Shown here piece after piece: positions 1 to 9,745 of a stretch of 64,000 nt of DNA. Numbering within the stretch: position 1 is the stretch's first letter; every line of letters starts with the position of its first letter. This DNA comes from Sandaracinus amylolyticus (GTDB lineage: Bacteria; Myxococcota_A; Polyangia; Polyangiales; Sandaracinaceae), in the NCBI RefSeq assembly GCF_021631985.1, contig NZ_CP070225.1:3658001-3722000 (forward strand). The letters run 5' to 3'. Below the pieces are notes generated by a model. That model ran no database searches. It saw only the letters and a list, made by a program, of their open reading frames with translations, and was not told the origin of the DNA. Made by a program: the position numbers and the translations under genes.

Positions 1-483
1 GGCGATCACCTCGGCGACGGTGAGCGCGGACAGCTCTCGGGCGATGCGCCCCGCCAGCGCACCGCGCGCGGCGCGGCGGGCGATCTCGCGGAGGCGTTCG
101 AGGCAGGCCCCGACGGTCAGCCGCTCTCGCCCGACGCCGCCGAGCAGCTCGGCGAGATCGCGCGCCTCATGGAGGAAGGCGCGCGCGGGCTCGATCGCGG
201 CGATCCCGCGACCGCGTCGCGCGCCCAGGAAGAAGCGGCGCGTCGCCTCACCGAGCTCCGCGAGCAGATCGAGCAGGACATGCAGCGCTCGAGCGGCGGC
301 GGTGGAGGCGGCGACGACGGAAGCGCGGCCCCCGATTTCCGCCGCCGCGTGCAGATCCACGATCCGAATCAGTTCGAGGGGCCCATGGATCTCCGGAGGC
401 GTCTCCTGGATGCCATGCACGAGTCGCCGCCCCAGGGATACGAGGAGTCGGTGCAGCGCTACTACGAAGGGCTCCTGCGATGA
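1..483 (+). CDS. DUF4175-like protein, C-terminal 160 residues (5' partial)
   Basis: Frame 1 is open from the first base to a TGA at 481-483, so the start lies upstream of the window. What is visible is a charged, Ala/Glu-rich helical stretch, a Ser-Gly6-Asp linker at visible residues 97-106, and a C-terminus ending RRLLDAMHESP then QRYYEGLLR. That ending resembles the C-termini of large DUF4175 membrane proteins, which are often encoded beside MoxR/DUF58/BatA genes in delta-proteobacterial relatives. The family call is inference from that tail and the neighbours. The stop overlaps the next ATG (ATGA), so the two are probably translationally coupled in one operon. Confidence 0.6.
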   Translation, partial: GDHLGDGERGQLSGDAPRQRTARGAAGDLAEAFEAGPDGQPLSPDAAEQLGEIARLMEEGARGLDRGDPATASRAQEEAARRLTELREQIEQDMQRSSGGGGGGDDGSAAPDFRRRVQIHDPNQFEGPMDLRRRLLDAMHESPPQGYEESVQRYYEGLLR

Positions 484-2060
484 GGCTCCGTGCCCTCGCG
501 ATCGCGATCTCGCTGTCGGCGCTCGTGCCCACGCTGGCGCACGCGCTCCCGCCCGGCGACGACGGCGCGCGGCTGCGCGATGCCGCGATCGCGATCGACG
601 AGGTGCGCATCGAGCAGGCCGAGCCCCTCATCACGGCCCTCGCCACGAGCTATCCCGACGATCCCGACGTGCGCTGGGAGCGCGCGATGCTGCGCTTCGT
701 CCGCGGCGACTACGCGGGCGCGGCGCGCGACGGCGCGGCCTCGGTGGTGCGCGCGACGCACCTGCGATCGCCCGAGGAGCGCGTCGAGATCTACCGCCTC
801 ATGTGGGCGACCCGCGAGGTCACCCGGCGCCAGGTCGAGCAGCGCTCCGAGGACGGCCGCTACGTCGTGCGCTTCAGCCCGGGCCCCGATCGCGTGCTCG
901 CCGAGTACGCCATCGAGACCATGCGCGCCGCCGACGAGGCGATGCAGCGCGAGCTCGGCGTGCGGGTCCCTGGTCCGATCCGCGTCGAGATCTACCCGAC
1001 CGCCGCGACCCTCTCCGAGGTGTCGAGCCTCTCGGTCGAGGAGATCGAGCGCACCGGCACCATCGCGCTCTGCAAGTGGGACCGCCTGATGATCACCAGC
1101 CCGCGCGCGCTGGTGCGCGGCTATCCGTGGGCCGACACCCTGGGCCACGAGTTCGTGCACATGGTGCTCTCGCGCGCGTCGCGCGATCGCGCGCCGGTGT
1201 GGATGCAGGAGGGCGTCGCGCGCTTCCTCGAGCGCACGTGGCGCGGCGGCGAGCCCGCGGTGCGGCTCGATCCCGCGAGCGACTTCCTGCTGCGCCGCGC
1301 GGTGCAGAACGATCAGCTCCTCTCGTTCGATCGACTGCACCCGTCGATCGCGATGCTCCCGAGCGCCGAGGACGCCGCGCTCGCGTTCGCGCAGGTCTCG
1401 ACCTTCGTGGAGCGCTTCCGCCGGGTGCACGGGCGCGACGGGTTGCGGCGCGTCGTGCAGCTGGTGGCCGACGGGACCGACGCGCGCGCCGCGTTCGCCG
1501 AGGTCGCGGACACCGGCTGGGACGAGCTCGAGCGCGCATGGCGCGCCGAGCTGCGCGAGCGCCCCGACGCCGAAGGACCGGCGCCCGCGCTCGCGCGACC
1601 GGTGTTCCGCCACGGCGAGGCCGAGGTCGACGACACCCAGGAGGTGCGGGTCGAGACCGCGCGCCGTCACCTCCGCATCGGCGATCTCCTGTGGTCGCGC
1701 CAGCGCCCGCTCGCCGCGTCGCACGAGTACGGCCGCGCGTGGGAGAACGCCGAGGGCGATCCCATCGTCGGCAGCCGCCTCGCCCGCGCCTCGCTCGCCG
1801 GCGGCGCGCCCGACCGCGCGATCGCGGTCCTCGGTCCGCTCACCGAGCGCTGGCCCGATCACGAGCCCCTCTGGGCCGTGCTCGGCTCGGCGCACCTCGC
1901 GCGCGGAGAGCACGAGCAGGCGCGCGCCGCGAGCCTCGAGGCCCTGCGCCTCAACCCGTTCGATCCCCAGCCGCACTGCGATCTCGCGCAGGTCGCGACC
2001 AGCGAGAGCGAGCGGGCGCGCGAGAACGGAATGTGCCGCGACCTGCAGGGGTCGCGGTAA
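480..2060 (+). CDS. Exported zinc metallopeptidase (peptidase MA-like) with C-terminal TPR region
   Basis: A 526-residue protein. Residues 1-22 form a signal peptide (basic start, Leu/Ala-rich core, cleavage near AHA), so it is probably periplasmic or outer-membrane associated. HEFVH at 223-227 is the zincin HExxH motif and E244 in WMQEG is a plausible third zinc ligand, as in peptidase MA/gluzincin-type domains. Helical repeats with TPR character fill roughly residues 380-515. The ATG at 480 overlaps the upstream stop, which fixes the start. The substrate is unknown. Its place at the head of the MoxR/BatA genes suggests a role in envelope protein quality control or complex assembly, which is inference only. 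Confidence 0.78.
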   Translation: MRLRALAIAISLSALVPTLAHALPPGDDGARLRDAAIAIDEVRIEQAEPLITALATSYPDDPDVRWERAMLRFVRGDYAGAARDGAASVVRATHLRSPEERVEIYRLMWATREVTRRQVEQRSEDGRYVVRFSPGPDRVLAEYAIETMRAADEAMQRELGVRVPGPIRVEIYPTAATLSEVSSLSVEEIERTGTIALCKWDRLMITSPRALVRGYPWADTLGHEFVHMVLSRASRDRAPVWMQEGVARFLERTWRGGEPAVRLDPASDFLLRRAVQNDQLLSFDRLHPSIAMLPSAEDAALAFAQVSTFVERFRRVHGRDGLRRVVQLVADGTDARAAFAEVADTGWDELERAWRAELRERPDAEGPAPALARPVFRHGEAEVDDTQEVRVETARRHLRIGDLLWSRQRPLAASHEYGRAWENAEGDPIVGSRLARASLAGGAPDRAIAVLGPLTERWPDHEPLWAVLGSAHLARGEHEQARAASLEALRLNPFDPQPHCDLAQVATSESERARENGMCRDLQGSR

Positions 2061-2076
2061 CCAGCTAGACACGCCA

Positions 2077-3125
<1,049 letters not shown>

Positions 3126-3126
<1 letters not shown>

Positions 3127-4031
3127 TGGCGGACGAGCGACAGGTGCTCGATCCCGCGATCCGCGCGCGGATCGCGAACCTCTCGCTCAAGGCGCGCCGC
3201 GCGGTCGAGGGTGTGCTCTCGGGCGTACACCGCTCGCCGCACCGCGGCGCGAGCGTGGTGTTCGTCGAGCACCGCGAGTACCGCCCGGGCGACGATCTGC
3301 GCCTCCTCGACTGGCGCGCCTACGCGCGCAGCGATCGCCACACCATCAAGCGCTTCGAGCAGGAGACCCAGCTCCGCGCGACGCTGGTGCTCGATTCGTC
3401 GGCCTCGATGGACTTCGCGGGCGCGAAGGACGAAGGACCGAGCAAGTCCGAGCAGGCCGCGACGCTGCTCGCCGCGCTGGGGCTCGTGCTGGTGCGTCAG
3501 GGCGATGCCGCGGGCGTGGTGCGCTTCGCGCGGGACGTCATCGCGAGCCTGCCCGCGCGCTCGCGCCCCGCGCACCTCGAGCTGGTCCTCGGCGAGCTCG
3601 CGACCCCGGTCGAGCAGGAAGCGAGCACCGATCTCCGCGCCGCGCTCACCGCCGCGGCGGAGCGCGCCGGGCGTCGCGGCGTGGTCGCCATCGCCAGCGA
3701 TCTGCTCGACTTCGGCGACCACGCGCTCACGCCGATCGATCAGCTGGTGCACCGCGGGCACGAGGTCTGGGTGTTCCAGGTCATGCACCCCGAGGAGCTC
3801 GAGCTCCCGTTCGACGGGCCGACCCGCTTCCACGGGCTCGAGGGCGAGGTCCCGCTCGACGTCGATCCCAGCGCGCTGCGCGAGGGGTACCTGCGCGAGC
3901 TGCAGTCGTTCCTCGACGCGTGCCGCGCCCGCTGCACTGCGGCCGGCGCGCGTTATCGCCTCGTGCGCACCGACGAGCCGGTCGAGCGTGTGCTCGCCGA
4001 GGTGCTCGCCGCGCCGGGGAGACGTCGCTGA
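3126..4031 (+). CDS. DUF58 domain protein (MoxR partner)
   Basis: A 301-residue soluble protein with the diagnostic DUF58 motif YRPGDDLRLLDWRAYARS from Y52, followed by a VWA-like strand LDSSASM near residues 89-96 that resembles a MIDAS metal site. DUF58 proteins are encoded next to MoxR ATPases and are thought to be their VWA-type partners or targets. Both ends overlap neighbours by one base (TGATG), so it is coupled with moxR before and batA after. No signal peptide or membrane segment is visible, so it should be cytoplasmic or peripheral. Confidence 0.93.
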
Positions 4032-6109
4032 TGGGGTTCGCCGCGCCCTGGGCGCTGCTCGGACTGCTCGCGGTCGCGGTGCCGATCGTCGCGCACCTGT
4101 TGCGCCGGCGCGACGTGCCGCTGCGCGCGCTGCCGACCATCGCGCTGCTGCGCAAGGCCGACGTCGCGAGCCGGCGCCGGGTGCGGGTCGTCGATCATCT
4201 CCTGCTCGCCTCGCGCATCGCGCTCGTCGCGCTCGCGGCGCTCGCGCTCGCCGCGCCGTTCGCGACCGCGACCCTCGCGTGGGGCGACGGGCGCCAGGCG
4301 AGCGTCGCGATCGTGATCGACGACTCGATGTCGATGTCGCGCGCCGCGGGGAGCGCGACGCTGCTCGATCACGCGGTCGATCGCGCGCGCGAGGTGATCG
4401 GCGCGCTGCCCGCGGAGTCCGAGGTCGTGCTGGTGCTGGCGGGCGACGCGCCGCGCCTGCTCGCGCCGCGCACCGACGATCTCGCGCTCGCCCGCTCGCG
4501 CCTCGACGGCGTGCGCGCCGGCGGCGCACGGGGCACCGATCTCGCGGGCGCCATCGAGCTCGCCACCCGTCAGCTCGCGGGCGCGCGCCACCCGGTGCGG
4601 CGCGTCGTCGTGCTCTCGGATCACGCCCGCCACGCCGGCGAGGGCGAGCCCGCCGGCGCCCGCGACGTGACCGTCGAGAACGAGCGCATCGGTCCCGACG
4701 AAGGCGCGCCGAACCTCGCGCTGGTCTCCGCCCTCGCGACCTCCGATCCCACGACCCCCGGGCAGCTCGCGATCGCGATCGAGATCCGCTCGTTCGGCGG
4801 CGTGCCGCCCGATCGGGTGCCGGTCGTGGTGCGCCGCGGGGTGAGCGAGCTGGCGCGGGGCGAGGTCGCGCTCACCGAGCGCGGCGGCCGCACGACGCTG
4901 CACGTCGACGCGCCCGCAGGCGGCGATCCCACCGCCGAGGTCGCGCTCGCGCCGAGCGAGCCCGACGCGCTGCCGCTCGACGATCGCCGCGGCGTGCTGC
5001 TGCGTCCGGCGTCGGCGCCGCGGGTGCTGATGGTCGACGGCGATCCCCAGCCCCTGGGTCGTCGTCGCCTCGGTGGAGGCGGCGAGGAGGTGCGCTTCCT
5101 CGCGCAGGCGCTCTCGCTCGCGCCGCGCAGCGAGGGGGGGTTCGTGCAGCGCGCGGTCGACCCCGACACGTTCCTCGGCACCGGCCTCGACGACGTCGAC
5201 GTCGTGGTGCTCGCGAACGTCGAGCTGCGCGGAGGCAGCGCGCTCGCGACGAAGATCACCGAGCACGTCGAGCGCGGCGGCGGGCTGCTCGTCGCAGCGG
5301 GCGATCGGGTGCAGCCCGGCGCGTGGGCGCGCCTCGAGTCGGTGCTCCCGGCGCGGGTGATCGCAGCCACGACCGGCGAGGTCGTCGGCATGACGCGCGG
5401 CGAAGCACCGAGCGCGCTCCTGCCCGCGGGCGCGAGCGGCCTCGAGGCGGTGCGCGCGACGCGGCGGCTCGCGATGGAGCCCCACGCCGGGGCCGAGGTG
5501 CTGCTCGCGTGGCCCGACGGAACGCCGGCCCTGGTGCTCGACCCCGCGCGTCGGGTCGCGATCCTCGGCACCACGCTCGACGACGCGTGGAGCGATCTCC
5601 CGTACCGCCCCGGGTTCCTGCCGCTCGCGGTGCGCCTGGTGCGCGCCCTCGCGCCGCCGGGGAGCATGCCCGACGCGCCGTTCGCGCCCGGTCACGCGCC
5701 CGAGCTGCGCGCGCCGCCCGGGGCGACCGAGCTGGTGCTGATCGCGCCGAGCGGACGTTTGATCGAGCACGACCAGCGCGCGCTCGGCCGCCCGATCGAT
5801 CTCGGCGGGCTCGACGAGCCCGGCGCGTGGCGCGTGCAGATCTCGACCGCGGAGCGCACCCGCGAAGAGGCGCCGCGCTCCGCGTTCGTGATCGCGCCGC
5901 CCGCCGAGGAGAGCGATCTGACGCCGCGCGCGCTGACGACCGACGAGGACGACGGCGCGCGAGAGGACGGCGTCGCGCAGAGCACGACCCGCACGGTGGT
6001 GCGCCGCTCGATGGCGCCCTGGCTCTTCGCGCTGGTCGGACTGATGGCGGTCGCGGAGGGCACGCTGCGCGTCGCCCGCGCCCGCCGCGAGCGCGGCGCG
6101 ACCGCCTGA
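4031..6109 (+). CDS. BatA-like membrane protein with VWA domain
   Basis: A 692-residue protein that begins with the BatA N-terminal signature: membrane segments at about residues 7-25 and 58-80 enclose the PLRALPTIALLRK stretch. A VWA domain starts at VIDDSMSMS near residue 96, a large region with a glutamine-amidotransferase-like fold feel (LMVDGDP, then VVVLANVEL) occupies the middle, and a final membrane segment lies near 661-680. I chose the ATG at 4031 because it overlaps the DUF58 stop; a longer frame upstream is shadowed by that gene. This type of protein anchors the MoxR/DUF58 system in the inner membrane. It ends the operon, 16 bases from a convergent gene. Confidence 0.88.
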   Translation: MGFAAPWALLGLLAVAVPIVAHLLRRRDVPLRALPTIALLRKADVASRRRVRVVDHLLLASRIALVALAALALAAPFATATLAWGDGRQASVAIVIDDSMSMSRAAGSATLLDHAVDRAREVIGALPAESEVVLVLAGDAPRLLAPRTDDLALARSRLDGVRAGGARGTDLAGAIELATRQLAGARHPVRRVVVLSDHARHAGEGEPAGARDVTVENERIGPDEGAPNLALVSALATSDPTTPGQLAIAIEIRSFGGVPPDRVPVVVRRGVSELARGEVALTERGGRTTLHVDAPAGGDPTAEVALAPSEPDALPLDDRRGVLLRPASAPRVLMVDGDPQPLGRRRLGGGGEEVRFLAQALSLAPRSEGGFVQRAVDPDTFLGTGLDDVDVVVLANVELRGGSALATKITEHVERGGGLLVAAGDRVQPGAWARLESVLPARVIAATTGEVVGMTRGEAPSALLPAGASGLEAVRATRRLAMEPHAGAEVLLAWPDGTPALVLDPARRVAILGTTLDDAWSDLPYRPGFLPLAVRLVRALAPPGSMPDAPFAPGHAPELRAPPGATELVLIAPSGRLIEHDQRALGRPIDLGGLDEPGAWRVQISTAERTREEAPRSAFVIAPPAEESDLTPRALTTDEDDGAREDGVAQSTTRTVVRRSMAPWLFALVGLMAVAEGTLRVARARRERGATA

Positions 6110-6125
6110 CCGTCACGCTTCGCGA

Positions 6126-6899
6126 TCACGTCACCGGCGTCTCACCTCCCCCGTTCGCGGGGGCGCCGTCGCGCGCCGGCGGGGTCTCGCTCGTCGGCGC
6201 GCGCATCGGCGTGCTGCGGTACTGGTCGACGGCCCCCACGGCCTTCGCGAAGCGCTGCACGGTCGCCGGATCACGCTCGTCGACGTCGGCGAGCAGCGCG
6301 CGCATGTACTGACCGACGGCGCGACCGAACTCCGCGAGGGCGGCCTGGAGCCCGTTGGGGCTCGCGAGCTCGCGCGTGCCGCGGCCGACGCCGATCGCTT
6401 CCGCGAGCTCGCGCGTCCCCAGCTTCACACCGTCGAGGAACTCGGCGCCGACGATCTCGGTGAGCTCGTCCGCGAGCGACTCGGCCTCGATGCGATCGAG
6501 GCGACGCTTCGCCTCCGACCACGCCTCGTCGGCTTCGAGGAGCGTGAACACGAGTCCGTCGGTGAAGAGCGTCTGGAGCAGCTTCGCCGCGCGGGCGCCG
6601 CGATTGCCGACGCGGACGCGGCTCGTCCCGCTGAGGGTGTCGTGCAGCGCGCCCCAGTCGTTCTGGAACAGGAGCTTGATCGGCCGGAGCTTCTCGGGCG
6701 CCAGGCGGTCCCTCTCCGACTTGACCTGCTGCACGAGCTCCGCCGCGGCGACCACCTCGCGGCAGTAGCGCGTCTGGAGCGGCGTCGCGTCGTCCGGCAG
6801 CGCCTTCTGGAGGCGGCGCGCGAGCGGCATCGCGCTCTCTGCGGTGACACGGATGTTCGAGGCATAGGCTCGGTAGTCGATCTCGATCGGGCTCGGCAC
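6126..6899 (-). CDS. Conserved hypothetical protein, helical, 257 residues
   Basis: I do not recognise a named domain. The protein is predicted to be soluble and almost wholly alpha-helical, with a regular Leu/Ala/Arg pattern and a disordered Pro/Ala/Gly-rich tail after about residue 225. The start is GTG at 6899, supported by a good ribosome site (AAGGAG at 6906-6911) six bases upstream. It runs convergently with the BatA operon and leaves a 353-base divergent region towards coxB. The strong ribosome site and clean codon pattern make it a real gene. No function is inferred. Confidence 0.75.
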   Translation of the reverse strand: MPSPIEIDYRAYASNIRVTAESAMPLARRLQKALPDDATPLQTRYCREVVAAAELVQQVKSERDRLAPEKLRPIKLLFQNDWGALHDTLSGTSRVRVGNRGARAAKLLQTLFTDGLVFTLLEADEAWSEAKRRLDRIEAESLADELTEIVGAEFLDGVKLGTRELAEAIGVGRGTRELASPNGLQAALAEFGRAVGQYMRALLADVDERDPATVQRFAKAVGAVDQYRSTPMRAPTSETPPARDGAPANGGGETPVT

Positions 6900-6986
6900 G
6901 GGCGTCTCCTTCGTGACGCGGCGACCTCCTCGTCGCGGCGCACCCAGGACATCGGAGCGACGAAGCGCGCGTTGCGTCCCGCATGA

Positions 6987-7018
6987 CGATCACGGGTCCT
7001 CCGGAGGACCCGTGATCG
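6987..7018. repeat. 32-bp perfect palindrome
   Basis: Positions 6987-7002 (beginning CGATCACGGG) are the exact reverse complement of 7003-7018, with no spacer. It lies in the 353-base gap between divergent genes (6900-7252), and its right half is the first copy of the 42-bp tandem repeat. It could be a cruciform, an operator for a dimeric protein, or a terminator, although no T-run follows. Confidence 0.9.
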
Positions 7019-7201
7019 ACGCGCGCGACGGTTCCACGTCCTCCCGAGGACCCAGATCGACGCGCGCGACGGTTCCACCTGCTCCGAAGGACCCGTGATC
7101 GACGCGCGCGACGATCCCACCTCCTCCGGAGGACCCGTGATCGACGCGCGCGACGATCCCACCTCCTCTGGAGGACCCGTGATCGACGCGCGCGGCGATC
7201 G
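7003..7201. repeat. Tandem repeat, about 4.7 copies of a 42-bp unit
   Basis: GGACCC recurs at 7006, 7048, 7089, 7131 and 7173, i.e. at steps of 42, 41, 42 and 42 bases. Each copy continues with variants of GTGATCGACGCGCGCGACG, then GATCCCACCTCCTCC. Copies 4 and 5 are nearly identical and the earlier ones have drifted. The array fills most of the gap between the gene starting at 6899 (minus) and coxB at 7253 (plus). It is non-coding in every frame that matters. The last 50 bases before coxB show no clear promoter. Confidence 0.9.
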
Positions 7202-7252
7202 CGCTCGCAGTTTGGACGTGCCGCGCCCGCGCGCCGACCCCAGCGTCCCGCC

Positions 7253-8263
7253 GTGCGCCCGCTGCCGCCCGCGCTCTCGACGTTCGCGCCGGAGGTCGAC
7301 CGGATCTTCGCGTTCGTCCACGGCACGGCGGCGATCGCGCTCGCGGTCGTGGTCATCGCGCTCGTCGTGCTCGCAGTCAGGCATCGTCGCCGGCGCGGTG
7401 TCGCAGCCGCCCCACCGAGCGTCTCGCGCGCGTGGCTCGCGCTCGAGCTCGCTTGGGCGGTCGCGCCGGTCGTCCCCTTCGCCCTGATGTTCCACTGGGG
7501 CTTCCAGGCGTATCTCCGCCAGTCGATCGCGCCCGACGACGCCTACGTCGTGCACGCGCGGGCGCGTCAGTGGGCGTGGGAGTTCGAGCATCCGAACGGG
7601 ATCACGGAGGACAACGAGCTCCACGTCCCAGCGGGACGGGCGGTGCGCTTGGTGCTCTCGTCGTCGGACGTGATCCACTCGTTCTTCGCGCCCGAGCTGC
7701 GCGTGAAGCGCGACGCGGTGCCCGGAACGTTCACGTCGCTGTGGTTCGAGGCGATCGAGCGCCCCGACGTCCCGCTGGAGGGCGATCTCTCCGTGCCCGA
7801 CGCGCGGCGCATCTGGTACCGCGCACCGATCCTCTGCGCCGAGCTCTGCGGTGCGAGCGGGCGCTGGGGACCGAACGCGGGCCACGCGACGATGAGCGCC
7901 GAGATCCTGGTGATGCGCCCCGAAGACTTCGACGCGTGGGTGAGCACGCCGGGCTGTCTCGGGTTCCCGCCCGCCACGACGCTCGAGTGGGGCCAGCAGC
8001 TGTTCTCGATGAAGGGCTGCACCGCGTGCCACGCGCGCGAGGAAGGCGCGCCACCCCTCGCCGGGCCGAGCCTCCACGCGCTCTTCGGGCGCGAGGTCCG
8101 GATGGCGAGCGGCGAGGTCGTGATCGCCGACGAGGCCTACGTGCGCGAGGCCATTCTCCAGCCGCACGCGCGCGTCGTCGCGGGGTTCGATCCCGTGATG
8201 CCGCGCATCCGGATGAGCGACGAGCAGCTCGACGCGCTCCTCGAGTACCTGCGCACGCTGTGA
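7253..8263 (+). CDS. coxB: Cytochrome c oxidase subunit II fused to cytochrome c (CoxB-type)
   Basis: A 336-residue protein: two N-terminal membrane helices (about 19-42 and 62-84), a periplasmic cupredoxin domain, then a cytochrome c domain. CuA ligands are H142 (DVIHSF), C195, E197, C199, H211 and M214. The second Cys to His distance is 12 instead of the usual 4, an insertion of eight residues in the metal loop (SGRWGPNA). The haem site is CTACH at 256-260, with M316 as probable axial ligand. The start is GTG 7253. No subunit I or III gene occurs in the window, so this is an orphan subunit II. It could serve a distant oxidase or act as an electron-transfer protein. Confidence 0.9.
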   Translation: MRPLPPALSTFAPEVDRIFAFVHGTAAIALAVVVIALVVLAVRHRRRRGVAAAPPSVSRAWLALELAWAVAPVVPFALMFHWGFQAYLRQSIAPDDAYVVHARARQWAWEFEHPNGITEDNELHVPAGRAVRLVLSSSDVIHSFFAPELRVKRDAVPGTFTSLWFEAIERPDVPLEGDLSVPDARRIWYRAPILCAELCGASGRWGPNAGHATMSAEILVMRPEDFDAWVSTPGCLGFPPATTLEWGQQLFSMKGCTACHAREEGAPPLAGPSLHALFGREVRMASGEVVIADEAYVREAILQPHARVVAGFDPVMPRIRMSDEQLDALLEYLRTL

Positions 8264-8286
8264 TCGTCGGGCGCTACGCTCGGCAA

Positions 8287-8679
8287 GTGATCACCCCGCC
8301 GCTCCGCGATGCGATCGAGCAGCTCTATCGCGTGTTCGCCCGCTATCCGCGGCCACCCGCGGTCCGAGGTTGCCCGTGCTGCGTCACCGACGCCGATCGC
8401 GCGCGCCTGCATCGCGCACCGCTCCGCGACCTCACGGCCGACGACCTGAAACGCTACGCGTTCAAGTCGCGCGCAGTGCTCATCCCGTTCCTCGAGTCCC
8501 TCACGTACCAGCGCACCCTCGATGTCTGGACCTCCACCGAGACGTCCGACGCGATCACGCGTTGGCTCGCGTCGCGCCCCGCCGTGATCGAGCGCGCGAT
8601 CGACGAAGCCGACCCGCCTGACCGCGAGCTGCTTCGTTGCGCCCTCGAGCCCTTCCGACTGCGCGCGCAGACGCTCTGA
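8287..8679 (+). CDS. Conserved hypothetical protein with GCPCC motif
   Basis: A 130-residue soluble protein of unknown function. GCPCCV near residues 27-32 suggests a metal- or thiol-binding site, followed by the conserved-looking stretch LTADDLKRYAFKSRAV. The start is GTG 8287; an in-frame GTG at 8260 overlapping the coxB stop is an alternative, and neither has a strong ribosome site. It follows coxB by 23 bases and may share its transcript, so a link with copper or haem handling is conceivable but unproven. Confidence 0.7.
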   Translation: MITPPLRDAIEQLYRVFARYPRPPAVRGCPCCVTDADRARLHRAPLRDLTADDLKRYAFKSRAVLIPFLESLTYQRTLDVWTSTETSDAITRWLASRPAVIERAIDEADPPDRELLRCALEPFRLRAQTL

Positions 8680-8814
8680 GCTCGGAATTCACGCGCGACA
8701 GCGCGCACACGCGCGAAGCGCGGTGCTACGCGCGAGCGCTCGGGCCGCGCGAACAGCGCGGACCGGGGGCGAGCTCTTCACCACCTCACCCAAGGGCGGG
8801 CCGAAGCCGTACCG

Positions 8815-8997
8815 GGCGCGGGAGGAGGGTCCGGCGGTCCCACGCAGCGCGCCGGCCAGACACCCCGACGAGACTGAGGTGGTCGAGCGCGCCAGAGCGC
8901 AACGCGCGCGGCGCGATCGACCCTCCGCTGCCCGACGCTCGCGCCGCGCTCGTCAGGCAGGCGCGAGTACCGGACCGCCGGACCCTCCTCCCGCGCC
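8815..8997. repeat. 26-bp perfect inverted repeat with 131-bp spacer
   Basis: Positions 8815-8840 (beginning GGCGCGGGAG) are exactly the reverse complement of 8972-8997. The two arms flank 131 bases of G+C-rich sequence with no credible gene, between two convergent genes (ends at 8679 and 9000). The right arm abuts the DUF547 stop codon. No transposase-like frame lies between the arms, so this may be a small non-autonomous element or a transcriptional boundary. The rest of 8680-8999 shows no gene. Confidence 0.85.
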
Positions 8998-8999
8998 AC

Positions 9000-9713
9000 T
9001 CACCGGAGCGCTGCCGACTGATTCACCGACCAGTCGTAGCCGAGCTCCCCCACCACCGTCGCATCCGAGATCCCCCGGACCCGCTCCGGCGCATACCGAC
9101 GAATCCATCCGAGCACGCTCCCGCCATCGCGCTCGAAGTCCGCGCTGTACCACGTGAGGATCGCCGACGCCCTCACGGTTCCGCCTTCCACCCGCAGCCC
9201 GCGGTCGCTCGCCATCCAGGCGCGGGTCAGCCGATCGAGGGTCGCGTCGAGGTCGCTCTCCCGGAACGCGCGCGGATGCAGCGCCGGGCACGATCGCGCG
9301 CCGCACACCAGCGCCGCGTGCACGCGCGCGTCGCGGAACCGGGCGCGGATGACGCGATGCTCGATGTCGTCGAGCGTCCGCTCGCGACCGGCGACCCGAT
9401 GGCGCTCGCGATCGAAGAAGCCCGGCACCCGCATCACGCTCTCGAGCGGCCAGCGCTCGACGATCTCGCTGACCACGATCGCGTCGTACGCGTTGAGCCA
9501 CGACGAGAGCGGCTCGTCCTCGCGCATCAGCGCAACTCCCTCGAGGAAGGTCGCGAGGTCGCGACGGCCCGCCTCGTCGCGCGCGAGCCCCGCGTAGTCG
9601 AAGCCCTCGCCGCGCGCGTGGGCGCGCAGCACGCGGTCCCAGGGCTCGACGTCGAGCGCCGAGGCCAGGCTCGGCACCAGCGACACCACCATCGCGAGGA
9701 GCAGCGCGCGCAC
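9000..9713 (-). CDS. Exported DUF547 domain protein
   Basis: A 237-residue protein with a signal peptide (RALLLAMVVSLVPSLASA). DUF547 hallmarks are LSSWLNAYDAIVV in the middle and LVCGARSCPALHPRAF later, with the paired Cys residues typical of the family. DUF547 proteins are secreted and have a papain-like fold in some structural predictions; the activity is unknown. I chose GTG 9713 because it gives a full signal peptide. ATG 9692 would leave no basic n-region, and TTG 9749 overlaps the prmC stop. It sits 32 bases downstream of prmC on the same strand and is probably co-transcribed. Confidence 0.85.
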   Translation of the reverse strand: MRALLLAMVVSLVPSLASALDVEPWDRVLRAHARGEGFDYAGLARDEAGRRDLATFLEGVALMREDEPLSSWLNAYDAIVVSEIVERWPLESVMRVPGFFDRERHRVAGRERTLDDIEHRVIRARFRDARVHAALVCGARSCPALHPRAFRESDLDATLDRLTRAWMASDRGLRVEGGTVRASAILTWYSADFERDGGSVLGWIRRYAPERVRGISDATVVGELGYDWSVNQSAALR

Positions 9714-9745
9714 GACCTCTACTACGTCGCAGCGCGCGATCCGCT

